NCBI GenBank assembly: GCA_049242865.1
Contig: JBMLOR010000073.1
Coordinates: forward strand, 1 to 37,250
Length of the DNA: 37,250 bases
Direction of reading: 5' to 3'
Source: CAIVPM01 sp049242865
GTDB lineage: Bacteria; Bacteroidota; Bacteroidia; Chitinophagales; Chitinophagaceae
Part shown: positions 7,710-15,790 of the stretch, in pieces
How the letters are laid out: each line of letters opens with the position of its first letter
How positions within the stretch are numbered: position 1 is the first letter of the stretch
Notes under the pieces: model-generated
What the model was told of the DNA's origin: nothing
Seen by the model: only the letters and a program-made list of their open reading frames with translations
Databases searched by the model: none
Position numbers and translations under genes: made by a program

Positions 7710-8771
7710 TTGGATATTTATTTGTCATTTAAAATTATCATTGCAAAAAAAATTGCCATCAAAAAAATTCTCAACATACTACAATATTTATTCTTTTTAG
7801 GATTGGGTATTTTTTTAGTATGGTGGAGTATTCACCAAATACCTGATAAAGAGTTCGATGGTTTTAAAAAAGCCTTAACTACTGCAAATTATTGGTTAAT
7901 TATCCCAGTTTTTTTAATGCTATCTGCATCTCATTTAATAAGAGCTTTGCGTTGGAAATTATTAATGCAACCAATGGGCTACACTCCTAGCCTTCCTAAT
8001 ACTTTTTTTGCTGTAATGATTGGCTATTTAGCTAATCTCGCTGTTCCACGTTTAGGTGAAGTATTAAAATGTACAATTTTGTCTAAATACGAAAAAGTAC
8101 CAGCAGAAAAAATAGTTGGAACTATAGTTGCAGAACGAGCTTTTGATGTAATTTGTTTATTAATTGTTTTTGTTTTAGCCTTTATTTTTCAGTTTAATGA
8201 AATGATGGATGCCTTTGAACAATTGAAAAATTTTTTAGCAATAAAACCTAAGGATGAAAGTGAAAACAAAATATATTTTTATATTAAAATTGGGTTTTTA
8301 GTGTTGATATGTTTCTTTATAATTTGGGTTGTTGTAACCAAAAAATGGAAGATTTTTATCGCCAAAGCTAAAAACATATTAAAAGGTATAATCGAGGGTT
8401 TGTCGAGTGCTTTAAAACTACAACAAAAAAATAAGTTTTTATTTTATAGTGCTAGTATTTGGATGCTATACTTAGTAGGAACTTGGATTGGATTATATGC
8501 TACAAAAGGCACTGAAGCTGGTTTACCTGTTGCTTTGAGTTGCTTAGCATTGGCAAGTATTGGTATGATTATAACCCCTGGCGGCGTTGGAGCTTACGCA
8601 ATATTACTAGCCTATGTGTTAGTTGAAAATAAAATTGCTTATCCCCTTGGAATTGCCAATGGAACTTTACAATGGTTTGCACAGTGCATTATTGTTTTGG
8701 TAGTTGGTTTTATTTGTTTAATTCTACTTCCTATTTACAATAGAAATAAAATACTCCTAAAAAGAAATTAA
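7710..8771 (+). CDS. Lysylphosphatidylglycerol synthase/AglD-like transmembrane protein (UPF0104 type)
   Basis: Integral membrane protein of about 353 residues with seven or eight hydrophobic segments, for example YLFFLGLGIFLVWW, WLIIPVFLMLSASHLIRALRW, VICLLIVFVLAFIFQF and the C-terminal QCIIVLVVGFICLILL. Family signatures are the RALRWKLLM motif after the second segment, the NLAVPRLGEVLKC loop, the VGTIVAERAFDVICL motif and the GGVGAYAILLAY motif. The flippase-like domain has been proposed to move lipid-linked substrates, but the role here is unknown. No ATG lies near the start; TTG at 7710 or TTG at 7722 are the candidates. It is in the conserved short-GT5/panC neighbourhood. Confidence 0.85.
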   Translation: MDIYLSFKIIIAKKIAIKKILNILQYLFFLGLGIFLVWWSIHQIPDKEFDGFKKALTTANYWLIIPVFLMLSASHLIRALRWKLLMQPMGYTPSLPNTFFAVMIGYLANLAVPRLGEVLKCTILSKYEKVPAEKIVGTIVAERAFDVICLLIVFVLAFIFQFNEMMDAFEQLKNFLAIKPKDESENKIYFYIKIGFLVLICFFIIWVVVTKKWKIFIAKAKNILKGIIEGLSSALKLQQKNKFLFYSASIWMLYLVGTWIGLYATKGTEAGLPVALSCLALASIGMIITPGGVGAYAILLAYVLVENKIAYPLGIANGTLQWFAQCIIVLVVGFICLILLPIYNRNKILLKRN

Positions 8772-8791
8772 CTCTTAGAAAAATAAAAAAT

Positions 8792-9571
8792 ATGTCATTT
8801 GCATTAATTACAGGTGCTAGTAAAGGTATTGGAAAAGCTATGGCTTATGAATTTGCAAAGCAAAAAAAAAATGTTTTGTTAGTTGCAAGAAGTGAACATT
8901 TGCTAAAACAAATAAGTGAAGATATTTGTAAAAACCATAAAGTAGATGTATACTATTTAGCTATTGATTTAGCACAAGAAAATGCAGCTCAAAAAGTGAA
9001 GGAATGGTGCTTTGATAATATTTATACTGTTGATGTAATAGTAAATAACGCAGGATATGGCTTAAGTGGTGGTATCGAGAATTATACTTATGAGGAGTAT
9101 AAAGCTATGATGCAAGTAAATATGAATGTTCCATTACAAATTATTCAAGAGTTTTTACCTAAGCTAAAAGAAAACAAGCAATCGTATATTTTAAACATAG
9201 CAAGTGCAGCTGCATACCAAGCAGTACCTGGGTTAAATGTTTATGCTGCAACAAAATCGTTTTTGCTGAGTATGAGCAGAAGTTTAAGCTATGAATTTAG
9301 AAAAACAAATATTAGTGTTACCTGTGTTAGTCCTGGTGCAACTGAAAGTGATTTTGCTAATAGAGCAAATGTAACTGGAGAAAAAGCTTTGAAAATGGCT
9401 GAAAAAGTAAATATGAAACCAGATGTAGTTGCAAAATTTGCGATTAAAAGTATGTATGCCAAAAAAACAGAAGCAATACCTGGATTTTTAAATAAAGCAA
9501 CTGCATTTTTTGTATGGTTATTACCAAAGAAATTATCAGAAAAAATGGCAGCAGATATTTATGATTTGTAA
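8792..9571 (+). CDS. Short-chain dehydrogenase/reductase (SDR) family oxidoreductase
   Basis: Classical SDR of 259 residues. The NAD(P)-binding motif TGASKGIG is at 7-14, the structural NNAG at 85-88, and the catalytic S138, Y151 and K155 lie in NIASAAAYQAVPGLNVYAATK. The PG motif after strand six is present as VSPGATESDF. The arginine after the second strand (VARSEH) favours NADP(H). The substrate cannot be told from sequence. It follows the membrane protein by 20 bases, so it is probably cotranscribed. Its last codons overlap the -33 element of the downstream tRNA promoter. Confidence 0.88.
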   Translation: MSFALITGASKGIGKAMAYEFAKQKKNVLLVARSEHLLKQISEDICKNHKVDVYYLAIDLAQENAAQKVKEWCFDNIYTVDVIVNNAGYGLSGGIENYTYEEYKAMMQVNMNVPLQIIQEFLPKLKENKQSYILNIASAAAYQAVPGLNVYAATKSFLLSMSRSLSYEFRKTNISVTCVSPGATESDFANRANVTGEKALKMAEKVNMKPDVVAKFAIKSMYAKKTEAIPGFLNKATAFFVWLLPKKLSEKMAADIYDL

Positions 9572-9595
9572 ATTAAAAATCAACTCCTATATTTG
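9565..9595 (+). promoter_or_regulatory. Promoter of tRNA-Arg overlapping the SDR stop codon
   Basis: The -33 element TTTG (9565-9568) abuts the SDR stop codon. A 19-base spacer and an exact TAnnTTTG -7 element, TATATTTG (9588-9595), follow. The tRNA begins 13 bases later. Confidence 0.75.
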
Positions 9596-9608
9596 CAGCC
9601 CAATAAAT

Positions 9609-9682
9609 GGCTGCGTAGCTCAACTGAATAGAGCATCTGACTACGGATCAGAAGGTTTTAGGTTTGAATCCTAACGCGGTCA
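9609..9682 (+). tRNA. tRNA-Arg(ACG)
   Basis: Complete cloverleaf of 74 bases without an encoded CCA. The acceptor stem is GGCTGCG/CGCGGTC with two G-U pairs, and the D stem is GCTC/GAGC. The anticodon stem is TCTGA/TCAGA around the loop CTACGGA, giving anticodon ACG. The T stem is TTAGG/CCTAA and the discriminator base is A. The ACG anticodon implies A34-to-inosine editing by TadA. Unusually, the D loop carries GA where GG is expected at 18-19, and the T loop is TTTGAAT with T at position 56, so the tertiary G19-C56 pair appears replaced by A19-U56. A dedicated promoter precedes it and a strong terminator follows. Confidence 0.95.
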
Positions 9683-9686
9683 CTAA

Positions 9687-9720
9687 AAATAAAAACCCCC
9701 ACATTTTGGGGGTTTTTATT
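9687..9720 (+). terminator. Terminator of tRNA-Arg
   Basis: The stem AAAAACCCCC / GGGGGTTTTT with a 7-base loop, followed by ATTTT, begins within ten bases of the tRNA 3' end. Confidence 0.9.
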
Positions 9721-9799
9721 TTCCATTCAACTAAACGTATCAATCTTTATTATCTAAATTTTCTTTTACTCATATTTTAAAAGTCTTTAAAAAACATAA

Positions 9800-9829
9800 A
9801 AAAAGAGGATGCAATTGCATCCTCTTTTT
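9800..9829. terminator. Perfect-palindrome bidirectional terminator
   Basis: A 30-bp perfect palindrome centred on GCAATTGC, with A-run and T-run ends. It lies just beyond the stop of the minus-strand TPR gene at 9848 and should act as its terminator, and may also act as a backstop for plus-strand transcription. Confidence 0.85.
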
Positions 9830-9847
9830 AAATATATATAGTGCTAA

Positions 9848-11251
9848 TTATTTCAAATCAGTTAACATAGCATCATACATTTTAAATTTAGCTTCAAAAG
9901 CTTCAAAGGCTTTAACATCTTTACCTTGTACTCTTGTTTTCTTAAAATCAAACAAATTGGTTAAGTTGTTTACAGCACTTTTTAAACTTTGTTTTTCTTG
10001 CTTATTTTTTTCAGCCTTATCTTTTATAATGTTTACGCTTTTTTCATACCACTCAATAGCATTGTCAGCTAACTCTTGCAATGTTGCCAAATTACTAGCA
10101 TTTACTTTTTTAATGTCGGCAATTTTTGCATTAAAGGCTGCATCGGCAGCGGCTTTTTTCTTAGGATCTTTTTCTACAACTTTATTTGCATTTGCTTCTT
10201 GTAATGCTTTTAATCCTTCTCTATAAACATCATCTTGAGTTCCAAAATCATAATAATAGATTAAACCTAAATTATAAGCTGCTAATCCATCATTTGAATT
10301 TTTAGCAAACGCTTTCTTAAAACACTCTACTGCTTTTTTGTGATATAGTTCTTTTTTTGCTGGGTCTTTATCAATTTTTTCTTTAAACTCTGGAGTTAGA
10401 TTATAAAACATATTTCCATAAGTCATGTAACCGCTACTATTAATATTTCCAGCAGCGTCTTCTGCGGTATAAACATCTAATAAATCTTCAATCTTAGTAT
10501 TTCTTTCAAGATATTCTAATTTGTAATCATCCCATTTTTCTTTTGGATATTTGGCTTCAGCTATTGCATAATATTTTTCAAAATTTGCTTTATCTTTTTG
10601 CTCGGTTAATCCATAAAGTACGTATTTGTACATATCTACATCTTCTTTTCCACCATAACCTTTGTCAATTGCAAATGTGTAATGTACAATAGCTTTATCT
10701 ACCATCTTAGCATTTTGTGCACTATAACCTGCCATTAAAATAGGAAAAGTATCTAAGGCTCCGCCATTATTTCTCAAATTTAATTTCATAGATAACTTTG
10801 TTAATTCAGCAGAACGATTATAATAGAAATAAGCACTATCGTAATTTTTTGCTGTATAAAACTCTCTTCCAATTGTAAAATTGGCTGCATAAAGTACATC
10901 GTGTGGACGAGTACCTAAACTTGCAATAGTTGATGTAGTAAGTGCTGTTAAATTAGGATCTAAAGCTTGATACTTCATAAAAAGATCATGAGCTTCTAAA
11001 GTTAAATATGGAGCTTTTTTCATGTTATCGCCGATAGTTATCAACTCACATAAAATTCTGCATTTCCATAAGTAACCATTTTGTGTAGTTGCTAGTGCTG
11101 GTGTTTTTGCTATTATTTTATCGTAATCAGACTTTGCAGCATCCATCTGTCCAATGATAAAAGAAGTTTGTACTTTTTCAAATGGGTCTTTTTGAGCATT
11201 TAAATTTTTCATCATCACAAAAGACAAAGCAACAACTAGAAATTTCTTCAT
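9848..11251 (-). CDS. Secreted tetratricopeptide-repeat protein
   Basis: 467 residues with an N-terminal signal peptide (MKKFLVVALSFVMMKNLNAQ, cleavage expected after NAQ), so it is exported. The remainder is helical with TPR-like units, for example YDSAYFYYNRSAELT, KAIVHYTFAIDKGYGG, KKAVECFKKAFAKNSNDGLAAYNLGLIYYYDFG and AIEWYEKSVNIIKDKAEKNKQ. The last third is alanine/lysine rich. No catalytic motif is visible. Such proteins are common in Bacteroidota and may scaffold envelope complexes, but no specific role can be assigned. It appears to be a single-gene unit with its own promoter and terminator. Confidence 0.8.
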   Translation of the reverse strand: MKKFLVVALSFVMMKNLNAQKDPFEKVQTSFIIGQMDAAKSDYDKIIAKTPALATTQNGYLWKCRILCELITIGDNMKKAPYLTLEAHDLFMKYQALDPNLTALTTSTIASLGTRPHDVLYAANFTIGREFYTAKNYDSAYFYYNRSAELTKLSMKLNLRNNGGALDTFPILMAGYSAQNAKMVDKAIVHYTFAIDKGYGGKEDVDMYKYVLYGLTEQKDKANFEKYYAIAEAKYPKEKWDDYKLEYLERNTKIEDLLDVYTAEDAAGNINSSGYMTYGNMFYNLTPEFKEKIDKDPAKKELYHKKAVECFKKAFAKNSNDGLAAYNLGLIYYYDFGTQDDVYREGLKALQEANANKVVEKDPKKKAAADAAFNAKIADIKKVNASNLATLQELADNAIEWYEKSVNIIKDKAEKNKQEKQSLKSAVNNLTNLFDFKKTRVQGKDVKAFEAFEAKFKMYDAMLTDLK

Positions 11252-11283
11252 TTTTATAGTATTAATTTTTAAAATAGGGATGG

Positions 11284-11314
11284 CAATATTAACATTTTAT
11301 ATCTCTGATGCCAA
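11284..11314 (-). promoter_or_regulatory. Candidate promoter of the TPR gene
   Basis: On the minus strand TAATATTG (11284-11291) is one mismatch from TAnnTTTG, with a TTG (11312-11314) exactly 20 bases upstream. It lies about 32 bases before the start codon. Confidence 0.4.
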
Positions 11315-11350
11315 TTTTTATGCCATTACACATTAACATACTGTTAAAAT

Positions 11351-12370
11351 TTAGCCATTTTGTTTTAACTCCCATTGCCATGCAGTATGCATCATTTCTT
11401 TTAAACCAAGTTTAGGATTCCAGCCTAACTCTTGCTTTACAAAATCGTTATTTGCATAAATGCTTACCACATCACCTGGACGTCTATCGCCTAAAACATA
11501 ATTCAATTTTGTACCACTAACTTCTTCAAAAGTTTTAATAGCTTCTAAAACAGTTATACCATTGCCAGTTCCAAGATTAAAAGCAATTACGTTTTCGTTC
11601 AACTTTCCATCAAGTAAATATTTTATGGCCAATGTATGTGCATGTGCAATATCACAAACATGAATAAAATCACGAACACAACTTCCATCTCTTGTATCAT
11701 AATCGTTTCCAAAAACCGTCATTTGTGGCATTTTACCAATAGCAGTTTTTGTAATTGCTGGTACTAAATTTTGTGGTTTATCGGTTGTTGTTTCGCCCAA
11801 TAAATTTGATGGATGTGCCCCAACAGGATTAAAATATCGTAATAAAATATTTTTATTTTTTTGTGCTACAGAAAAATCTGTGATGATGGTTTCGCCCATT
11901 TGTTTTGTTGCTCCATAAGGTGAAGCTGCAGGTTGTTTAGGAGTTTGCTCGGTTACCCTGCTTTCTTTAGGATTACCATAAACCGTACAACTTGATGAAA
12001 AAACAAAATTGGGAATGTTGAATTTCTCTACACATTTCAACAAATTTATCAAACCAAACATATTGTTTTCGTAATACATTAATGGCAATTGTACACTTTC
12101 GCCAACAGCCTTGTATGCAGCAAAATGAATAATTCCATCAATATTAGGATGGTTTACAAATACTTGCTCAAGTGCTTTGTAATCTACTAAATCTACACTG
12201 TAACTAATTGGTTTTATAGAAGTTATAGCTTCTATATTGTTTAAAATTTCAATTTGTGATCTTGATTGATTATCAACACAAATTACATTATAACCATTTT
12301 CTTGTAAATCTACGATAGTGTGAGAACCAATATAACCGGTTCCTCCTGTTACTAAAATTGTTTGCTTCAT
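11351..12370 (-). CDS. galE: UDP-glucose 4-epimerase
   Basis: Interconverts UDP-glucose and UDP-galactose using tightly bound NAD. 339 residues, normal length. The dinucleotide motif GGTGYIG is at 9-15. The catalytic serine region is SSSCTVYG (near 125-132), and the Y152-x-x-x-K156 pair lies in PYGATK. Later motifs RYFNPVGAHPS and RDFIHVCDIA are typical of GalE. It diverges from the DsbA-like gene at 12413. A likely promoter lies 9 bases upstream of the ATG. UDP-galactose would feed surface polysaccharide synthesis. Confidence 0.95.
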   Translation of the reverse strand: MKQTILVTGGTGYIGSHTIVDLQENGYNVICVDNQSRSQIEILNNIEAITSIKPISYSVDLVDYKALEQVFVNHPNIDGIIHFAAYKAVGESVQLPLMYYENNMFGLINLLKCVEKFNIPNFVFSSSCTVYGNPKESRVTEQTPKQPAASPYGATKQMGETIITDFSVAQKNKNILLRYFNPVGAHPSNLLGETTTDKPQNLVPAITKTAIGKMPQMTVFGNDYDTRDGSCVRDFIHVCDIAHAHTLAIKYLLDGKLNENVIAFNLGTGNGITVLEAIKTFEEVSGTKLNYVLGDRRPGDVVSIYANNDFVKQELGWNPKLGLKEMMHTAWQWELKQNG

Positions 12371-12378
12371 ATTTGCAG

Positions 12379-12409
12379 CAAATTAAATACGAAAATCTAT
12401 TAATTCAAA
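12379..12409 (-). promoter_or_regulatory. Candidate promoter of galE
   Basis: On the minus strand TTTG (12406-12409) is followed after exactly 20 bases by TAATTTG (12379-12385), a variant of the -7 element one base shorter than TAnnTTTG. The start codon follows 9 bases later. Confidence 0.4.
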
Positions 12410-12412
12410 GAA

Positions 12413-13057
12413 ATGAGTTTACCTATTTTAATATATTGTTATGATGCCTATTGTGGTTGGTGTTTTGGTTTTGGTGGAGTAATAAAAAATATTGAGGAAA
12501 AATTTGCCTACAAATTACAAACAGAAACTTTAGCTGGCGGTATGATTACACCTGAAAAACCAGTACACATTAGTGTCACAGCTGATTATATTTTAAATGC
12601 TATACCAAAAGTTGAAGCCATGACAGGTGCAAAATTTGGTAGTGATTATTTGTGGCATCTACAAAATCCTACACAAACAGATTGGTTTCCTAACAGTTTA
12701 AAACCTGCCATTGCTGCATGTATAGTAAAAGAAAAAAATCCCTTATTACAAGTTAAATTTATAGAAGCTATTCAATTTGGGTTATTTGTTGAAGGAAGAG
12801 ATTTAACAGACGATGAAGCTTACCGTCATTTATTGCCCTTATTTGGTTTTGAAGCTGATGATTTTTATACAAAATTGAACAATAAAAAATATTTAAGCCA
12901 AGCTTTACAGGAGTTCGAAACCTGCAAGCAATTAAGGGTACAGGGCTTTCCTGCATTGTATTTACAACACACTGATGGTAAAATATATGCTATTGCAAAC
13001 GGCTATACTAGTGAAAAAGATGTTGAAAGTAGAATCAATAAACTAATCCATAATTAA
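12413..13057 (+). CDS. DsbA-family thioredoxin-fold oxidoreductase
   Basis: 214 residues with an N-terminal thioredoxin-fold strand followed by the redox-active C14-G-W-C17 motif (YDAYCGWCFGFG) and a cis-proline loop, QGFPALYL, near residue 180. The helical insert typical of the DsbA/FrnE group lies between them. There is no signal peptide, so it should be cytoplasmic, unlike classical DsbA. A dithiol-disulfide role is supported by the motif, but the partner is unknown. It converges with prfB with only 3 bases between the stop codons and no terminator in the gap. Confidence 0.85.
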   Translation: MSLPILIYCYDAYCGWCFGFGGVIKNIEEKFAYKLQTETLAGGMITPEKPVHISVTADYILNAIPKVEAMTGAKFGSDYLWHLQNPTQTDWFPNSLKPAIAACIVKEKNPLLQVKFIEAIQFGLFVEGRDLTDDEAYRHLLPLFGFEADDFYTKLNNKKYLSQALQEFETCKQLRVQGFPALYLQHTDGKIYAIANGYTSEKDVESRINKLIHN

Positions 13058-13060
13058 GCT

Positions 13061-14150
13061 TTATTCCTCTTCCTTCAAACTCATTAAATATGCCTTTATA
13101 AACCCATCAATTTCACCATCCAAAACTGGTTGAACGTTGCCTACTTCATAGTTAGTTCTATGGTCTTTTATCATTTTGTAAGGATGTAAAACATAACTGC
13201 GAATTTGACTGCCCCATTCAATTTTTTTCTTACTTGCCTTTGTTATGTTAGCAGCCTCTTCTCTCCTTCTTAGCTCTTCTTCATACAATCTACTTTTAAG
13301 CATTTGCATGGCAATTTCCCTGTTTTCGCCTTGAGTTCTTGCCTGTTGACACTCCACAATTATTCCACTTGGTATATGCTTAAGGCGAACTGCAGTTTCA
13401 ACTTTATTTACGTTTTGTCCACCACTGCCACCACTTCTATAAAAAGCCCACTCAATGTCGGCAGCATTTACATTTATTTCAATACTATCATCAATTAATG
13501 GATATACATAAACACTGGCAAAACTTGTATGTCGCCTTGCATTACTATCAAATGGAGAAATGCGAACCAATCTATGTACGCCTGATTCAGCTTTTAAAAA
13601 GCCATAAGCAAATGGCCCTTCAAATTGTAAAGTTGCAGTTTTAATGCCTGCTCCATCGCCTTCTTGATAGTCAATTTCACTTACTTTAAAACCCTGTTTA
13701 TCGCCATACATTCTGTACATTCTCAGCAACATTTCGGCCCAATCTTGACTTTCAGTTCCTCCAGCTCCAGGGTTTATTTGTAAAATTGCTGTGAGTTCAT
13801 CTTCTGGACTATTCAAAGTGCTTTTAAACTCAGCATCTTCTATTACAATTTGAGCTTGTTTATAAGCTTGCAGGGTTTCCTCTTCGGTAGCATCGCCACT
13901 TTTAAAAAAATCAAAAAGTACAGCAAAATCTTCAATACTGTTTTCTACTTCTTTATATAATTTTATCCAATATTCGTGTTGCTTTATTTCTTTCATAATA
14001 GCAGTTGCACGGATATTATCGTTCCAAAAGCCTTCACTTAGTGAAATAGCTTTATCTTGTTCTAACTTATAGTTTCTATCATCATAGTCAAAGAAACCTC
14101 CTTAAAATGGCGGCTCTATCTCTTAAAGCTTTTAATTGCTCTATCGTCAT
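13061..14150 (-). CDS. prfB: Peptide chain release factor 2, programmed +1 frameshift
   Basis: Recognises UGA and UAA stop codons and triggers peptide release. The gene is read in two frames: complement of 14150-14091 (20 codons, MTIEQLKALRDRAAILRRFL), then, after one T (14090) is skipped, 14089-13061. The product is 362 residues. The stop-recognition motif SPF is present in VRISPFDSNARRH, and the peptidyl-transferase motif GGQ in RSGGSGGQNVNKVET. The slippery site CTT-TGA-C is preceded by AGGAGG three bases upstream of the CTT, the classical autoregulatory arrangement. A simple ORF caller would start it at the internal ATG at 13996 and lose 51 residues. Confidence 0.97.
14087..14103 (-). promoter_or_regulatory. 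RF2 programmed frameshift site with Shine-Dalgarno-like stimulator
   Basis: On the minus strand AAGGAGG (14103-14097), then TTT, then CTTTGAC (14093-14087). The in-frame UGA is read through by a +1 shift from CUU to UUU when RF2 is scarce. Spacing is the same as in the well-studied enterobacterial site. Confidence 0.95.
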
Positions 14151-14287
14151 TTGTATTTTAAATTTTTGCAAATAAACGATTAAGACGTTACAAGTGTAAA
14201 ATCTTATACTAATAAAATAAATTAAATACTTAATAAAAGTTTAATGGAAATTCTATTAAATATTTTTCTTCAATTAGTTCATGAGCT

Positions 14288-14295
14288 TATTTTTG
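14288..14295 (+). promoter_or_regulatory. -7 element of guaB promoter
   Basis: TATTTTTG matches TAnnTTTG exactly and ends 3 bases before the guaB ATG at 14299, so the transcript would be leaderless or nearly so. No convincing -33 TTTG lies 19-21 bases upstream. Confidence 0.5.
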
Positions 14296-14298
14296 CAC

Positions 14299-15777
14299 AT
14301 GCCTACCAAAAAATTTATTCCAAAAAAAATTATTGATGCATTAACTTTTGATGATGTTTTGCTAAAACCAAATTATAGCGAAATATTACCAAAAGATGTA
14401 GACACAAGTACACAACTTACAAAAGCAATTAAGTTGAATATTCCTTTTTTATCGGCTGCCATGGATACAGTTACAGAAGCTAATTTAGCCATTGCTTTAG
14501 CCAGAGAAGGTGGTGTTGGAATTATTCATAAAAATATGAGTATTGAGCAACAAGCAGCTCAAGTACGAAAAGTAAAACGTACCGAAAGTGGTTTAATTTT
14601 AGACCCCATTACACTTAGCTCAACATCTACCGTTGCAGATGCTTTTGCTATTATGAAAGACAATAAAATTGGTGGAATACCTGTAGTAGATGATGCCAAT
14701 AAATTAATTGGAATTGTTACTAATAGAGATTTAAGATTTGAAACTAATAATCTTAAAAAATCTATCAAAAATGTAATGACTAGCGATAACCTTATAACTG
14801 CTCCACAAGGTACTAGCATGGCACAAGCAACTAATATTTTACAAAAACATAAAATTGAGAAACTACCTGTTGTAAATAAAAAAGGAGAATTAGTAGGCTT
14901 AATCACTTATAGAGATATTTTACAATTACGTAATTACCCATTTGCAGCTAAAGATAGTTTTGGAAGATTAATTGTAGGTGCTGCGTTAGGTATCACAAAT
15001 GACTTGCTCGAACGTGCTAAAGCTCTTATAGAAGTTGGTGTTGATGTTGTGAGTTTAGATAGTGCACATGGGCATAGTAAAGGCGTTATTGAAGCAGTAA
15101 AATTGCTAAAAAAGAATTTTAAAAACTTACAAGTAATTGCAGGAAATGTAGCTACACATGCAGGTGCAAAAGCTTTAGCACAAGCAGGTGCCGATGCTGT
15201 AAAAGTAGGTATTGGCCCAGGTAGTATTTGTACTACAAGAATAGTTGCTGGTGCAGGTGTACCACAGCTTACTGCCATTATGGATGTTGCTAGTGCTTTA
15301 CAGCCTTTAGGCATTCCATTTATTGCTGATGGTGGTATAAGATATACAGGAGATGTTGTAAAAGCTTTAGCAGCAGGTGCCAGCAGTGTAATGATGGGAG
15401 GTATTTTTGCTGGTGTAGAAGAAAGCCCTGGAGAAACTATTATTTACGAAGGTAGAAAGTTTAAATCTTACAGAGGTATGGGCAGCTTGGGTGCTATGAG
15501 TGTGGGTAGTAGTGATAGATATTTTCAAGATGAAACACAACCTAAAAAATTTGTTCCAGAAGGTATTGAAGGCAGAGTGGCATATAAAGGATATTTACAC
15601 GAAATTGTATATCAATTTACTGGTGGCTTAAGGGCTGGCATGGGATACTGTGGAGCAGCTAATATTGAAGCATTACAACAAGCAAGTTTTGTAAAAATTA
15701 GTAATGCAGGTATTAAAGAAAGTCATGCCCACGACATTGAGATTACTAAAGAATCTCCTAATTATACCAGAAGTTAA
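14299..15777 (+). CDS. guaB: Inosine-5'-monophosphate dehydrogenase
   Basis: Oxidises IMP to XMP with NAD+, the committed step of GMP synthesis. 492 residues from the ATG at 14299 (MPTKKFIPKK). The frame also reaches an ATG at 14281, but the segment between contains an exact -7 promoter element, and the family begins near the ALTFDDVLLKP motif, so the later start is preferred. The TIM barrel is interrupted by two CBS domains at roughly 95-205. The catalytic loop GPGSICTTR has C311 as nucleophile, and the flap region carries YRGMGSLGAM. It is followed 13 bases downstream by the isoprenoid-synthase-like gene. Confidence 0.97.
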   Translation: MPTKKFIPKKIIDALTFDDVLLKPNYSEILPKDVDTSTQLTKAIKLNIPFLSAAMDTVTEANLAIALAREGGVGIIHKNMSIEQQAAQVRKVKRTESGLILDPITLSSTSTVADAFAIMKDNKIGGIPVVDDANKLIGIVTNRDLRFETNNLKKSIKNVMTSDNLITAPQGTSMAQATNILQKHKIEKLPVVNKKGELVGLITYRDILQLRNYPFAAKDSFGRLIVGAALGITNDLLERAKALIEVGVDVVSLDSAHGHSKGVIEAVKLLKKNFKNLQVIAGNVATHAGAKALAQAGADAVKVGIGPGSICTTRIVAGAGVPQLTAIMDVASALQPLGIPFIADGGIRYTGDVVKALAAGASSVMMGGIFAGVEESPGETIIYEGRKFKSYRGMGSLGAMSVGSSDRYFQDETQPKKFVPEGIEGRVAYKGYLHEIVYQFTGGLRAGMGYCGAANIEALQQASFVKISNAGIKESHAHDIEITKESPNYTRS

Positions 15778-15790
15778 ACTGTAAACATTC

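Noticed and set aside
9800..9829. Attachment site or transcription-factor palindrome
   Set aside because: The position directly after a stop codon and the flanking A/T runs fit a bidirectional terminator better. No integrase or mobile-element gene lies near the tRNA.
14934..15314. 126-residue minus-strand frame inside guaB
   Set aside because: Shadow of guaB: low-complexity alanine/proline/threonine content and no family resemblance, with guaB fully conserved over it.
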